Assembly (NCBI RefSeq): GCF_014077505.1
Contig: NZ_JACGWA010000001.1
Span: 1,078,889-1,142,888, forward strand
DNA: 64,000 nt
Source of the DNA: Colwellia sp. BRX10-3
Lineage (GTDB): Bacteria; Pseudomonadota; Gammaproteobacteria; Enterobacterales; Alteromonadaceae
Direction of reading: 5' to 3'
Below, piece by piece: positions 31,779 through 46,405 of this stretch (positions within the stretch are counted from its first letter, which is position 1; every line of letters starts with the position of its first letter). Position numbers and translations under genes: made by a program. The notes beneath the pieces were generated by a model. It searched no databases. It saw only the letters and a program-made list of their open reading frames with translations, and was not told the origin of the DNA.

Positions 31779-31819
31779 AGCGGTTACTATTCCTTTAACT
31801 TAAATTGCAAGTTAAAAGA

Positions 31820-31954
31820 TTAAGCACTTAAGCTTACACGGCCTTTAGCACGACGACGTGAAATTACAGCACGTCCGTTTTTTGTAGCCATACGAGCACG
31901 GAAGCCATGGTTACGCTTACGTTTTAATACACTAGGTTGAAATGTTCTTTTCAT
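31820..31954 (-). CDS. rpmH: 50S ribosomal protein L34
   Basis: A 44-residue gene found by reading the minus strand between rnpA and dnaA. The protein starts [19 protein letters not shown], continues [20 protein letters not shown] and ends VSLSA, the L34 sequence. It heads the rpmH-rnpA-yidD-yidC unit and diverges from dnaA. A strong promoter lies 76 bases upstream. Confidence 0.98.
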   Translation of the reverse strand: MKRTFQPSVLKRKRNHGFRARMATKNGRAVISRRRAKGRVSLSA

Positions 31955-32029
31955 TACGCTAATCCGTCTGTTGTTGTTGCCCTGGCAAAACAGCCTTCAT
32001 GAGCACACTGGGTCTAAAAATGAGGCGAA

Positions 32030-32058
32030 ATTCTATATAGAGAATGATACTTTGTCAA
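32030..32058 (-). promoter_or_regulatory. rpmH operon promoter
   Basis: On the minus strand TTGACA (32058-32053) and TAGAAT (32035-32030) are separated by exactly 17 bases, a near-consensus sigma-70 promoter. A TTCGCCTC discriminator follows. Confidence 0.82.
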
Positions 32059-32114
32059 TGCTTATTCACTAGCTTTTTTTCAAAGATCGTTTGCGGATCG
32101 TCCAGATCTAAAAT

Positions 32115-32123
32115 ATATCCACA
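32115..32123 (+). promoter_or_regulatory. DnaA-like box
   Basis: ATATCCACA differs from TTATCCACA only at the first base. It lies just upstream of the rpmH -35 element and may take part in DnaA control of this divergent region. Confidence 0.45.
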
Positions 32124-32308
32124 GTTTTATAACAATTTACCATTTTCCTATCTAATAACCTTGCTGATTTTTAGTAATAATTAAATAGTATATTGAAACT
32201 TTTTTAGCATTATTTGGCTATTAAGAATAGGCAAGGTGCTTAATTTAATTGAGTTTAAGAAAAATAAGTGAAAATAAAAGTGATTTATTTAAAAGTCAAT
32301 ATTGATGT

Positions 32309-32317
32309 TGTGGATAA
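32309..32317 (-). promoter_or_regulatory. DnaA box upstream of dnaA
   Basis: TGTGGATAA on the plus strand is a perfect DnaA box in the minus orientation, 117 bases before the dnaA start. This fits autoregulation. Confidence 0.75.
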
Positions 32318-32433
32318 CTATAGAGATAATAGGCTAATTATAAAAATTAGTTTTTTTACTATTCTGTTTTTTTACCGTTCATATTTTCACGTTATTAAAT
32401 GCAGGACGCATAGTATTTATCAGGAGTCGGTTG

Positions 32434-33795
32434 TTGGATCATACACTTTGGCAAAAATGTTTGTCTGTTCTTCAAGAAGAATTACCCGCACAACAATTTA
32501 GTATGTGGATACGCCCACTACAGTGTGTGATTACAGACAATATTATGACGTTATATGCGCCAAATCGTTTTGTTTTGGACTGGGTCAGAGATAAGTATGT
32601 AAATCGCATTAACGAACTAGTAGGTATGCAAGACAGTTCAAATCCACCTCTATTGCGTTTCGATGTTGGTAGTATTCCAACTCAAAAAACTAATGTTCAA
32701 AATAGCATTAGCCAAATACAGCCCAATATTAGACCAACGAACAGAGATACATCAGCACCGGAAAGTAATTTACCTAAAACGACTAATATCAGAGTTAAAT
32801 ATACTTTCGATAATTTTGTTGAAGGTAAATCAAACCAATTGGCTCGCGCTGCCGCGTCACAAGTTGCTGATAACCCTGGTGCAGCTTATAATCCTTTATT
32901 TATTTATGGTGGCACAGGCCTAGGAAAAACCCATTTATTGCATGCGGTTGGTAATGGTATTTTACTTAATAAACCTAATGCAAAAATAGCCTATATGCAT
33001 TCAGAGCGATTTGTACAAGATATGGTACGAGCGCTACAAAATAATGCTATGGAAAAATTTAAACAATATTATCGTTCAGTTGATGCTTTGCTTATCGATG
33101 ATATTCAATTCTTTGCTGGTAAAGATCGAACTCAAGAAGAGTTCTTTCATACTTTCAATGCTTTACTTGAAGGTAATCAGCAAATAATATTAACCAGTGA
33201 TCGTTATCCGAAAGAAGTTGACGTTGAAGATCGTCTAAAATCACGTTTCGGTTGGGGTTTAACTATCGCAATTGAACCGCCAGAGCTTGAAACTCGTGTC
33301 GCCATTTTAAAACGTAAAGCACAGGAAAGTCATATTAACTTGGCTGATGAAGTCGCATTTTTTATCGCCAAACGTTTACGCTCAAACGTGCGTGAATTGG
33401 AAGGCGCCTTGAATAGGGTGATTGCAAATGCTAATTTTACTGGCCGAGCCATAACGATTGATTTTGTCAGAGAAGCACTGCGTGATTTATTAGCTTTACA
33501 AGATAAATTGGTGACTATCGATAATATTCAACGCACTGTTGCTGAATACTATAAAATTAAAGTTGCCGATTTACTTTCTAAGCGAAGAAATCGCTCAGTA
33601 GCTAGACCAAGACAAATTGCCATGGCATTATCTAAAGAGTTAACTAATCATAGTTTACCTGAAATTGGAGATGCTTATGGTGGTAGAGACCATACAACTG
33701 TATTGCATGCTTGCCGCAAGGTAAAAGCTTTACGTGAAGAATCTCATGATATTAAAGAAGATTATTCAAATTTAACCAGAACATTGTCATCATAA
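32434..33795 (+). CDS. dnaA: Replication initiator DnaA
   Basis: DnaA binds DnaA boxes and opens oriC. The start is a TTG: two consecutive TTG codons occur at 32431 and 32434, and AGGAG at 32422-32426 is 7 bases from the second, so 32434 is preferred. The protein has about 453 residues. Domain I begins [18 protein letters not shown]. Walker [17 protein letters not shown] is near residue 160, Walker [21 protein letters not shown] near 221, and the domain IV signature [15 protein letters not shown] near 420. It heads dnaA-dnaN-recF-gyrB, with 28 bases to dnaN. Confidence 0.97.
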   Translation: MDHTLWQKCLSVLQEELPAQQFSMWIRPLQCVITDNIMTLYAPNRFVLDWVRDKYVNRINELVGMQDSSNPPLLRFDVGSIPTQKTNVQNSISQIQPNIRPTNRDTSAPESNLPKTTNIRVKYTFDNFVEGKSNQLARAAASQVADNPGAAYNPLFIYGGTGLGKTHLLHAVGNGILLNKPNAKIAYMHSERFVQDMVRALQNNAMEKFKQYYRSVDALLIDDIQFFAGKDRTQEEFFHTFNALLEGNQQIILTSDRYPKEVDVEDRLKSRFGWGLTIAIEPPELETRVAILKRKAQESHINLADEVAFFIAKRLRSNVRELEGALNRVIANANFTGRAITIDFVREALRDLLALQDKLVTIDNIQRTVAEYYKIKVADLLSKRRNRSVARPRQIAMALSKELTNHSLPEIGDAYGGRDHTTVLHACRKVKALREESHDIKEDYSNLTRTLSS

Positions 33796-33823
33796 TAATA
33801 AGTAAGTTAAAAGTGAGTCAGAA

Positions 33824-34926
33824 ATGAAATTTTCATTGAATAGAGAATTACTGTTGAAGCCTTTGTTATTGGTTTCTGGAGCTGTAGAACGGAAAAGTAC
33901 GCTACCTATTTTAGGGAATATACTTTTTGATGTAAGTGGGCAATCACTTACGCTAACAGCTACTGATTTAGAGTTAGAGATGGTGGCTTATGCTACGGTA
34001 GAAAATCATGCAGAGGATGGAAAAGTGACTATCCCAGCACGTAAGCTCCTTGATATTTGTAAAAGCTTGCCAGATGATTCCATGCTTACCTTTGAATCTG
34101 ATAATGATGTTATTAAAATAAGTACAGGTCGCAGTAAATATTCACTCTCAACGTTATCAGCCAATGACTTTCCAAATATTGAACAATGGAAAGGTGATGT
34201 TGAATTCAAACTATTAAAGTCTGAATTATTACGCTTGATAGAAAGTACCCATTTCTCTATGGCGAACCAAGATGTTCGTTATTATTTAAATGGTATGTCG
34301 ATTGAGACAGAAGGTCACGAAATTCGCTCTGTTGCAACTGATGGCCATCGATTAGCTATTTGTAAAATTTCTAACCCTGAACTTGAACTACCAGCTCGAC
34401 AAGTGATAGTGCCACGTAAAGGTATTTTAGAAATAATTCGTTTATTAGATCCTGTTGATGAACCCGTACAGGTTTTTCTTGGTTCTAACCATATTCGAAT
34501 TATAGATAGTGAATTTTCATTTACCAGCAAACTTGTCGATGGACGTTTTCCTGATTATCGTCGAGTATTGCCGCGTAACGGTGATAAAATCCTTAATGCT
34601 AATAAAGATGTTCTTAGACAAGTATTGTCTCGTGCGTCTATTTTATCTAACGAAAAATTTAAAGGTGTTCGTCTTAACTTTGGAACTACAGAGCTAAAGA
34701 TTACGGCTAACAACCCTGAGCAAGAACAAGCAGAAGAAGTGATTGAAATTGACTTTCCTTACGAGGAAGTTGAAATTGGTTTTAATGTTAGTTATGTCTT
34801 AGACGTACTCAATGCCATTAAAGAAACCGATGTTAAATTTACCTTAGCAGATGCTAACAGCAGCGTTGTTATCGAAGGTAGTGAAACTGGAGAAGCCTTG
34901 TATGTTGTTATGCCAATGCGATTGTA

Positions 34927-34927
<1 letters not shown>
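33824..34927 (+). CDS. dnaN: DNA polymerase III beta sliding clamp
   Basis: A 367-residue processivity clamp with three repeated domains. Characteristic segments are MKFSLNRELLLKPLLLVSGA, LPILGNILF, SVATDGHRLAICK and the C-terminal YVVMPMRL with the hydrophobic-cleft residues. The stop codon shares one base with the recF ATG, so recF is translationally coupled. Confidence 0.98.
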
Positions 34928-38479
<3,552 letters not shown>

Positions 38480-38498
38480 CCTGTAAAATTGTATAGAT

Positions 38499-38531
38499 AA
38501 AAATGCCCGATCATCAAATCGGGCATTTTTT
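38499..38531 (+). terminator. Terminator after gyrB
   Basis: AAAAATGCCCGA and TCGGGCATTTTTT form a strong hairpin with an 8-base loop and a T-run, 20 bases past gyrB. Confidence 0.92.
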
Positions 38532-38656
38532 GTTTCTAACCTTGTATTTTTGAGTAAATAAATTCAAAACATCTAAGCAAGGACACTAGGCTAATAAAGC
38601 GACAAACGGTATAATTAGCCATATTTATTACACTATAACCATAGATTCGGAATGTT

Positions 38657-39592
38657 ATGAGTACCTTTAATGTAAAGACCTTTCAAGGACTAATATTGCA
38701 GTTGCAAGATTATTGGTCACGCCAGGGCTGTGTCATAGTTCAGCCATTAGATTTAGAAGTAGGGGCAGGCACATTTCACCCGATGACATTTTTACGTTCT
38801 ATTGGTCCTGAACCAATGAGTAGTGCTTATGTGCAACCATGTCGACGTCCTACGGATGGTCGCTATGGTGAAAACCCAAACCGACTACAACATTATTACC
38901 AATTTCAAGTAATGCTAAAGCCTTCTCCAGATAATATACAAGAGCTCTACCTTAACTCTTTAAAAGAGATGGGTGTCGATCCGCTTGTACATGATATTCG
39001 TTTTGTTGAAGACAACTGGGAATCACCAACATTGGGCGCTTGGGGTTTAGGTTGGGAAATTTGGTTAAATGGTATGGAAGTTTCACAATTTACATACTTC
39101 CAACAAGTTGGTGGTTTAGAGTGTGCTCCCGTTACCGGTGAAATAACTTACGGCTTAGAACGCTTAGCTATGTATATTCAAAACGTAGATAGTATTTATG
39201 ATCTCGTATGGGCTGATGGTCCTATGGGTAAAGTGCTTTATGGGGATGTATTTCATCAAAATGAAGTTGAGCAATCAACTTACAACTTTGAACATGCAGA
39301 TGTTGACGCATTATTTAAAACTTTTGACCAATGTGAAAAAGACAGTGAAAAATTGATTGAAGCAGGTTTAGCATTGCCGGCTTACGAGCAAGTGATGAAA
39401 GCGTCTCATGCTTTTAACTTACTTGATGCTCGTCATGCTATATCAGTAACAGAACGTCAACGTTACATTTTGCGGGTCAGAACGTTATCTAAAGCCTGTG
39501 CACAAGCTTATTATACGAAACGTGAAGAACTTGGATTTCCGCTTTGTAAAAACAATTCAGTAAATGGTAACACTACTAAGGAACAATCATAA
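38657..39592 (+). CDS. glyQ: Glycyl-tRNA synthetase alpha subunit
   Basis: A 311-residue class IIc-type catalytic subunit of the heterotetrameric enzyme. Family sequence is evident from [59 protein letters not shown] and [17 protein letters not shown]. The stop codon overlaps the glyS ATG by one base. Confidence 0.98.
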   Translation: MSTFNVKTFQGLILQLQDYWSRQGCVIVQPLDLEVGAGTFHPMTFLRSIGPEPMSSAYVQPCRRPTDGRYGENPNRLQHYYQFQVMLKPSPDNIQELYLNSLKEMGVDPLVHDIRFVEDNWESPTLGAWGLGWEIWLNGMEVSQFTYFQQVGGLECAPVTGEITYGLERLAMYIQNVDSIYDLVWADGPMGKVLYGDVFHQNEVEQSTYNFEHADVDALFKTFDQCEKDSEKLIEAGLALPAYEQVMKASHAFNLLDARHAISVTERQRYILRVRTLSKACAQAYYTKREELGFPLCKNNSVNGNTTKEQS

Positions 39593-41658
39593 TGACTACA
39601 GAAACACTTCTGATTGAACTAGGTACTGAAGAGTTACCACCGAAATCATTAAAAACCTTAGCAACTACTTTCTTTGAACATATTAAGTTGCAGTTAGACG
39701 ATGCTAAACTAACTTATTCTGATATCCACTGGTATGCAACACCAAGACGTTTAGCCGTAAAGGTTGATAACTTAATAGCGAACCAAGCCGATAAAGCCAT
39801 AGAAAAGCGTGGACCAGCGGTAAACGTAGCATTTGACGCTGAAGGTAACGCAAGTAAAGCAGCAGAAGGTTGGGCGCGATCAAATGGTATTACGGTTGCA
39901 GAAGCTGAGCGTTTGGTTACCGATAAAGGTGAGTGGCTACTTTATAAAACGATTGAGCAAGGCAAGCATGTAGAGCAACTAATTCCAACTATGGTTAACA
40001 ATGCCATTGCAAAATTACCTGTACCTAAACCTATGCGTTGGGGCTCAGGTAGAACTCAATTTATTAGACCAGTACACACATTAACATTGATGTACGGCTC
40101 AAGTATTATTCCAGGTGAGTCTTTAAATATTCGTTCTAACAACTTAGTGACTGGTCACCGCTTTCATCATCACGGTGTGGTGGCATTAAGTCATGCGAAT
40201 GATTATGAAAGTGCGTTAAAAGCTGCACATGTTGTAGTTGACTACCAAGCACGTAAAGAAACTATCCAAAAACAAATTAATGCAGCAGCAACAGAAATTG
40301 GCGGTATCGTTTTACCTGACGATGAGTTACTAGAAGAAGTTACTTCATTAGTTGAATGGCCAGTTGTATTGACAGGTAGCTTCGATGAAGAGTTTTTGAA
40401 TGTACCAGCAGAGCCATTAATTTATTCGATGAAAGATCATCAAAAATACTTTCCGGTTACTGATGTTGAAGGTAACTTGTTGAATAAGTTCATTTTTGTG
40501 TCAAATATAGATAGTAAAGACCCAAGCCAAGTTATTAAGGGGAATGAGAAGGTAATTCGTCCACGTTTGGCTGATGCAGAGTTTTTCTTTAAAACAGATA
40601 AAAAACAATCACTTGAATCAAGATTAGAAAGTTTAGAGTCTGTATTGTTCCAAAAACAACTCGGTACGGTAAAAGCTAAGTCAGAGCGCATTGCTAGCTT
40701 AAGTGAATTCGTTGCTAGTGTCATAGGTGACGATACAGCCATGGCACATCGCGCAGGTTTATTGAGTAAAACTGATTTAATGTCAGATATGGTACTTGAG
40801 TTTCCACAAGTGCAAGGCACCATGGGTAAATATTATGCTCAGCATGATGGCGAACCCGCTGCCGTTGCACAAGCACTTGAAGATCAGTATCGTCCACGTT
40901 TCGCTGGTGACACACTGCCAGAACAAACCATAGGTTGCGCTGTAGCTATTGCTGATAAAGTAGATACCTTAGTCGGTATATTCGGTATTAACCAAGCACC
41001 TAAAGGCGATAAAGACCCATTTGCTTTACGCCGTGCGGCCATTGGCTTAATCCGTATTATCATCGAGAAAGACCTTAATTTAGATATTGCTGATTTAGTA
41101 GCGAAAAGTGTCGAGCTTTATCAAGACAAACTTACGAACCAAGACGTAACTAAACAAGTGCTTGATTTTGTTTTTGGGCGCTACCGTGCTTACTATCAAG
41201 ATCAAAATATTAGTGTTGATGTTATACAAGCCGTTTTAGCAAATGCACCGTCTGCACCATTAGACTTTAATAAGCGTATTCATGCGGTAACGCATTTTAA
41301 AACTTTAACAGAAGCAGCAACATTAGCAGCCGCTAATAAACGTGTTGGTAATATCTTAGTTAAATTTAGTGGCGAGCTTTTTAACGCGTTCAATCTTGAT
41401 TTAGCCACTGAAACTGCTGAGACTGAGCTTGCGTCTGCATTTACAGTAGTAAAAGCTAAAATAGCCCCATTAATGGCTGCAAAAGACTATCAAGGCGCAT
41501 TAACTGAGCTATCAGCGTTGAAACAACCAATTGATAACTTTTTTGATAATGTCATGGTCATGGCAGATGACGAACAAGTTAAAACTAATCGACTGACGTT
41601 ACTAAGTGAAATTCGTAATAGCTTTTTTGCGATTGCTGATATTTCACTATTACAATAA
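39592..41658 (+). CDS. glyS: Glycyl-tRNA synthetase beta subunit
   Basis: A 688-residue tRNA-binding subunit, nearly the same length as in E. coli (689). It begins with ETLLIELGTEELPPKSLK, and contains PKPMRWGSGRTQFIRPVH and AVAIADKVDTLVGIFGI. The C-terminal anticodon-binding region includes FFDNVMVMADDEQVKTNRL. It is coupled to glyQ and followed by a strong terminator. Confidence 0.98.
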   Translation: MTTETLLIELGTEELPPKSLKTLATTFFEHIKLQLDDAKLTYSDIHWYATPRRLAVKVDNLIANQADKAIEKRGPAVNVAFDAEGNASKAAEGWARSNGITVAEAERLVTDKGEWLLYKTIEQGKHVEQLIPTMVNNAIAKLPVPKPMRWGSGRTQFIRPVHTLTLMYGSSIIPGESLNIRSNNLVTGHRFHHHGVVALSHANDYESALKAAHVVVDYQARKETIQKQINAAATEIGGIVLPDDELLEEVTSLVEWPVVLTGSFDEEFLNVPAEPLIYSMKDHQKYFPVTDVEGNLLNKFIFVSNIDSKDPSQVIKGNEKVIRPRLADAEFFFKTDKKQSLESRLESLESVLFQKQLGTVKAKSERIASLSEFVASVIGDDTAMAHRAGLLSKTDLMSDMVLEFPQVQGTMGKYYAQHDGEPAAVAQALEDQYRPRFAGDTLPEQTIGCAVAIADKVDTLVGIFGINQAPKGDKDPFALRRAAIGLIRIIIEKDLNLDIADLVAKSVELYQDKLTNQDVTKQVLDFVFGRYRAYYQDQNISVDVIQAVLANAPSAPLDFNKRIHAVTHFKTLTEAATLAAANKRVGNILVKFSGELFNAFNLDLATETAETELASAFTVVKAKIAPLMAAKDYQGALTELSALKQPIDNFFDNVMVMADDEQVKTNRLTLLSEIRNSFFAIADISLLQ

Positions 41659-41688
41659 ATAGCTGTGGACAATTAAAAGTTAAAAACT

Positions 41689-41717
41689 AAAAAGGGAATG
41701 CTAAGGCATTCCCTTTT
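41689..41717 (+). terminator. Terminator after glyS
   Basis: AAAAAGGGAATGC and GCATTCCCTTTTT pair perfectly around a 4-base loop; a T-run follows. The flanking A-run permits use from the other side too. Confidence 0.92.
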
Positions 41718-41884
41718 TGATTTTTACCAAACACCATTAAAATAGAAATCTAATTTGTAAAACTTAATTGATTATATAAAAAGTTAAGCCTTTTCATAAT
41801 AAGAAGAATTTTTAATGTTTTTAAAAATAATGATAATAGGGTACTAATTCCAAATCAACTGGATGATTTAGTTGAAATGACCTT

Positions 41885-41957
41885 TCAGCAGATTGCTGCC
41901 GTTAGCAATATAAAATTAATGTTCACTTTATGCGCAAAGCGGAAGTCCATCTGCTGA
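41885..41957. repeat. Unexplained inverted repeat upstream region of glyS/tusA gap
   Basis: TCAGCAGAT (41885-41893) and ATCTGCTGA (41949-41957) are perfect 9-base inverted arms separated by 55 bases. They lie in the 250-base stretch between the glyS terminator and the tusA stop. No T-run follows and no gene is evident, so it may be a remnant of a small mobile element or a structured 3' region of tusA. Confidence 0.4.
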
Positions 41958-41967
41958 TTATTTAATA

Positions 41968-42216
41968 TCACAATCCTTTCTTAATGACATACTGAAAAGG
42001 CATTTCTTTAACTTGTTGTTCAATAAGTTGATGTTCCATGAAACGACAAAAGCTTGGAATATCTCTTGCGGTTGACGGGTCGTCAGCACTTACCAGAAGC
42101 GTTTCACCTACAGCCATTTTACGAATTTGAAGACGTAACATCATCACAGGTTCAGGGCAGCGAAGCCCAATCGCATCTAATTGCTGATCTGTGTTAGAAA
42201 AATGGCTGTCGATCAT
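41968..42216 (-). CDS. tusA: Sulfurtransferase TusA
   Basis: An 82-residue protein with the SirA/TusA fold. The active cysteine is C20 in [20 protein letters not shown], and the [15 protein letters not shown] segment is typical. It relays sulfur from IscS toward TusBCD-MnmA for 2-thiolation of tRNA U34. It stands alone on the minus strand, divergent from slt. Confidence 0.95.
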   Translation of the reverse strand: MIDSHFSNTDQQLDAIGLRCPEPVMMLRLQIRKMAVGETLLVSADDPSTARDIPSFCRFMEHQLIEQQVKEMPFQYVIKKGL

Positions 42217-42449
42217 GCTTTACTGAACCTAGTTAGAAAATAGTATTTGGTGGCAATTTTAAAGCCTATTTAAAATGACGCAACTATAAATTTACTTTGG
42301 TTAATTTATTAATAAGTTATTTTTTAGTTGGCTCTTAATAATATCAAGACAAAATATCGGCAATTAAGCGGATAATTGTGCTGAATAGACTTGCTTTGTC
42401 ACGTTAGAGGTGAATAATTGATCTACAGTTATTTTTCCAAGGTCATCAA

Positions 42450-44369
42450 ATGCCGTTAGGTAGTTTCCGATTTATTAAAACCATCATATTAAGTGGCCTA
42501 TTGGCTAGTGTTTCAACATTTGCTAGTGATGAAAGCATGCAAAGAAAAACTTTCCTACAAGCCGAAAAGCAAATTTGGAACAACAGTTCTGCGACTTATC
42601 AAAACTTATATAACCAACTGCATTACTACCCGCTACAGCCCTATTTAGATCAGAAGCGGTTAATGACAAAAATGAAGTTGTCTTCAGCTTTAGAAATAAG
42701 TGACTTCCTAACAAAATATGAAGGTACACCGCTTGATTGGCCGCTAAGAAAAAAGTGGTTAACTTATTTAGCCAAGCGCAAAAAGCCCTTACTTTTCCAA
42801 ACTTTTTTCAAACCCACCAGTAATGTTGAGTTAACGTGTCAGCATTACAGCTTTGAATTACAAACCGGTGTCGCGCCATCGAGAGTTTTACCGAAAGTTA
42901 ATTCACTTTGGTTGGTGGGTAAGTCACAACCTAAAGTGTGTGATCCCTTGTTTGAAAAGTGGCAACAAGCGGGTTATCGTACCAATGATATTATTTGGCA
43001 ACGCATTGTTTTATCGGCTGATGGAGGTAAACATAGTTTAATTCCTTATTTAACTAAGCTATTACCTGAAAAAGAACAAGCCTTGGCAGAGATTTGGCAT
43101 AAGGTTCGTCGTGATCCTGCATACATCATAAACTTGTCTATATTTAATAATAAAACAGAACGTGAAGCTGAAATAGTCGCTTATGGCCTAAAGCGTTTTA
43201 TATGGCGGTCACCTGAGCAAGCACTTGATACTTATGAATTGGCGAAGGCGCTATTGCCATTTACTAAGCAACAGCAGCAACAAATTACTTTAAAGTTCGC
43301 CTTGGCATTAGCCAGTAAAGATCATGCCGATGCCGCTAGTTGGTTAGAGCAAGTTGATGAAAAGTTATTTAGTAGTAATTTAACGCAATGGTATATAACT
43401 GATGCACTGCGCGATCAAAATTGGCAACACATAAAAGATAAATTATTAAAATTACCAAAAACCGCGCAACTGAGCCTGCAGTGGCGTTATTGGTATAGCA
43501 GAAGTTTGTTAGCCACCAATGATTTAGTACAAGGTACTAAACTGTTAAGTGAACTTGCTCAAAGTCGACATTACTATGGATTTTTAGCCGCTAGTTACTT
43601 AAATAAAGCCTCTAACTTTCAAAATATGCCACTTGTTGTCAGCGCAGAGGAGAAATCCTTGATTACTAAAAGTCCTGAAGCAAAACGAGCTTTTGAGCTT
43701 TTTGCCATAGGGCGATTTCATCACGCCCGCTTAGAGTGGAATTACTGGTTGTCAAAATTAAACGAACGCGAAAAGTTAGTAGCCTCTAAAGTGGCGAATG
43801 AAATGCAATGGTACGACCGAGCAATATTTACCTTAGCTAAGGTTGGTTATTTAAATGATGTGAATTTACGTTTTCCGCTAGGCTTTGAGACTGAAATTAA
43901 ACACTATGCGGGCAATCAAAAAATTAATCCTGCATGGGCGTTTGCCATTGCACGACGTGAAAGCTCATTTATGTCAGATGCTAACTCTCCAGCAGGCGCT
44001 AAAGGGTTGATGCAAATAATGCCAGCTACAGCAAAACAGCTGGCACGAAGAAAAGTGTCGACTCAATATTTATTCAAAGCTAAAAATAATATTAAATTAG
44101 GCACGAAATATTTACGGAACTTACTCGACAGACATGACGGTAATCAGGTGCTTGCTACTGCTGCTTATAATGCTGGACCTTATCGAGTAAAAAGTTGGTT
44201 AAAAGACGCAGAGGCTTTGCCAGCAGACGTTTGGATAGAAACGATACCGTTTAAAGAAACCCGAGAATACGTTAAAAGTGTTTTAGCTTATCAGCAAATT
44301 TATCAACACAAAGTAGGGCAAACAGGGTCTTTATTTGATCAGATTATCGCGATGAACATAAACGAGTAG
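42450..44369 (+). CDS. slt: Soluble lytic murein transglycosylase
   Basis: A 639-residue periplasmic muramidase. There is a signal peptide (residues 1-25, ending TFAS), then a long alpha-superhelical U domain (about 30-450) and the C-terminal lysozyme-like domain. The catalytic glutamate is E504 in AIARRESSFMSDANSPAGAK, followed by GLMQIMPATAK and AAYNAGPYRVKSWL. It cleaves glycan strands to 1,6-anhydromuropeptides. Length matches E. coli Slt70 (645). Confidence 0.95.
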   Translation: MPLGSFRFIKTIILSGLLASVSTFASDESMQRKTFLQAEKQIWNNSSATYQNLYNQLHYYPLQPYLDQKRLMTKMKLSSALEISDFLTKYEGTPLDWPLRKKWLTYLAKRKKPLLFQTFFKPTSNVELTCQHYSFELQTGVAPSRVLPKVNSLWLVGKSQPKVCDPLFEKWQQAGYRTNDIIWQRIVLSADGGKHSLIPYLTKLLPEKEQALAEIWHKVRRDPAYIINLSIFNNKTEREAEIVAYGLKRFIWRSPEQALDTYELAKALLPFTKQQQQQITLKFALALASKDHADAASWLEQVDEKLFSSNLTQWYITDALRDQNWQHIKDKLLKLPKTAQLSLQWRYWYSRSLLATNDLVQGTKLLSELAQSRHYYGFLAASYLNKASNFQNMPLVVSAEEKSLITKSPEAKRAFELFAIGRFHHARLEWNYWLSKLNEREKLVASKVANEMQWYDRAIFTLAKVGYLNDVNLRFPLGFETEIKHYAGNQKINPAWAFAIARRESSFMSDANSPAGAKGLMQIMPATAKQLARRKVSTQYLFKAKNNIKLGTKYLRNLLDRHDGNQVLATAAYNAGPYRVKSWLKDAEALPADVWIETIPFKETREYVKSVLAYQQIYQHKVGQTGSLFDQIIAMNINE

Positions 44370-44415
44370 CATTGCGCTAAGCATTATAATATTGCGCCAA
44401 ACACGGTATAATTAA

Positions 44416-45762
<1,347 letters not shown>

Positions 45763-45773
45763 GTTATATACAC

Positions 45774-46397
45774 GTGTCTTCACCTTATCAAATAGCGGCT
45801 CAAGAAATTATTGATGAAACAATAGTTACGCGCAGTCGCTTTATTTGCTACCTCAAGCCTTGTACTAGTGCCGCGGATGCCAAAGCTTTTATTAAAAGCT
45901 TGCAAGTATTACATCCACAAGCTAATCACCACTGTTACGCTTTTATTGCTGGCCGTCCTGAAAATAGCCAATTGTATGGCTTTTCTGATGATGGAGAGCC
46001 GTCAGGCACCGCAGGTAAACCTATGTTAAGTATATTAATGGGGAGCAATATCGGCGAAATCTGTGCCGTTGTTGTAAGATACTTTGGTGGTACTAAGCTT
46101 GGTCCTGGTGGATTACAACGAGCTTATGGCGGTAGTGTTAAGCAAGCCTTGGCTGTTTTACCAACAAAATTGAAAATTCCTATGGTACGCAAAACACTAG
46201 CGTGTCAATATACCCAAGTGAATGATGTTTTGTATTTTATTGGTCAAGTTGGTGGTGAAATTATCCAGCAAGACTACAATGAAAACGTTGTTCTTACACT
46301 CGCATTACCTGATGAAAAACTTGAGCTTTTCCAACAGAAATTACAATTACTATCTGCTGGGCAGTTAACGCTTCAACCCATAACTAAAAAGCAATAA
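45774..46397 (+). CDS. yigZ: YigZ/IMPACT family protein
   Basis: A 207-residue protein with an N-terminal IMPACT domain (SRFICYLKPC, HHCYAFIAG, FSDDGEPSGTAGKPML, RYFGGTKLGPGGL) and a C-terminal DUF1949 region. Its exact role is unknown; the eukaryotic relative binds GCN1 and ribosomes. The start is GTG at 45774, 11 bases from pepQ, with no clear ribosome-binding site, which suggests coupling to pepQ. Confidence 0.93.
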   Translation: MSSPYQIAAQEIIDETIVTRSRFICYLKPCTSAADAKAFIKSLQVLHPQANHHCYAFIAGRPENSQLYGFSDDGEPSGTAGKPMLSILMGSNIGEICAVVVRYFGGTKLGPGGLQRAYGGSVKQALAVLPTKLKIPMVRKTLACQYTQVNDVLYFIGQVGGEIIQQDYNENVVLTLALPDEKLELFQQKLQLLSAGQLTLQPITKKQ

Positions 46398-46405
46398 TAA
46401 ATACT

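Larger units (their letters stand above)
31955..32433. other. Divergent rpmH / dnaA intergenic region
   Basis: This 479-base AT-rich region carries the rpmH promoter, one perfect DnaA box and one near-perfect DnaA-like site. I see no RNA gene and no dense box cluster with 13-mers, so it looks like an autoregulated dnaA promoter region, not a second origin. Confidence 0.7.

Noticed and set aside
31955..32433. Second replication origin at the dnaA promoter
   Set aside because: Only one perfect and one imperfect DnaA box and no GATC-rich 13-mer array; the mnmG-mioC region has the full set.
40440..40823. Minus-strand open frame opposite glyS
   Set aside because: Antisense to conserved glyS, with no start signals and no recognisable domain.
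45771..45776. CACGTG at the yigZ start as a third parS
   Set aside because: Flanks (ATA, TCT) do not match the TGTTT/AAACA arms.
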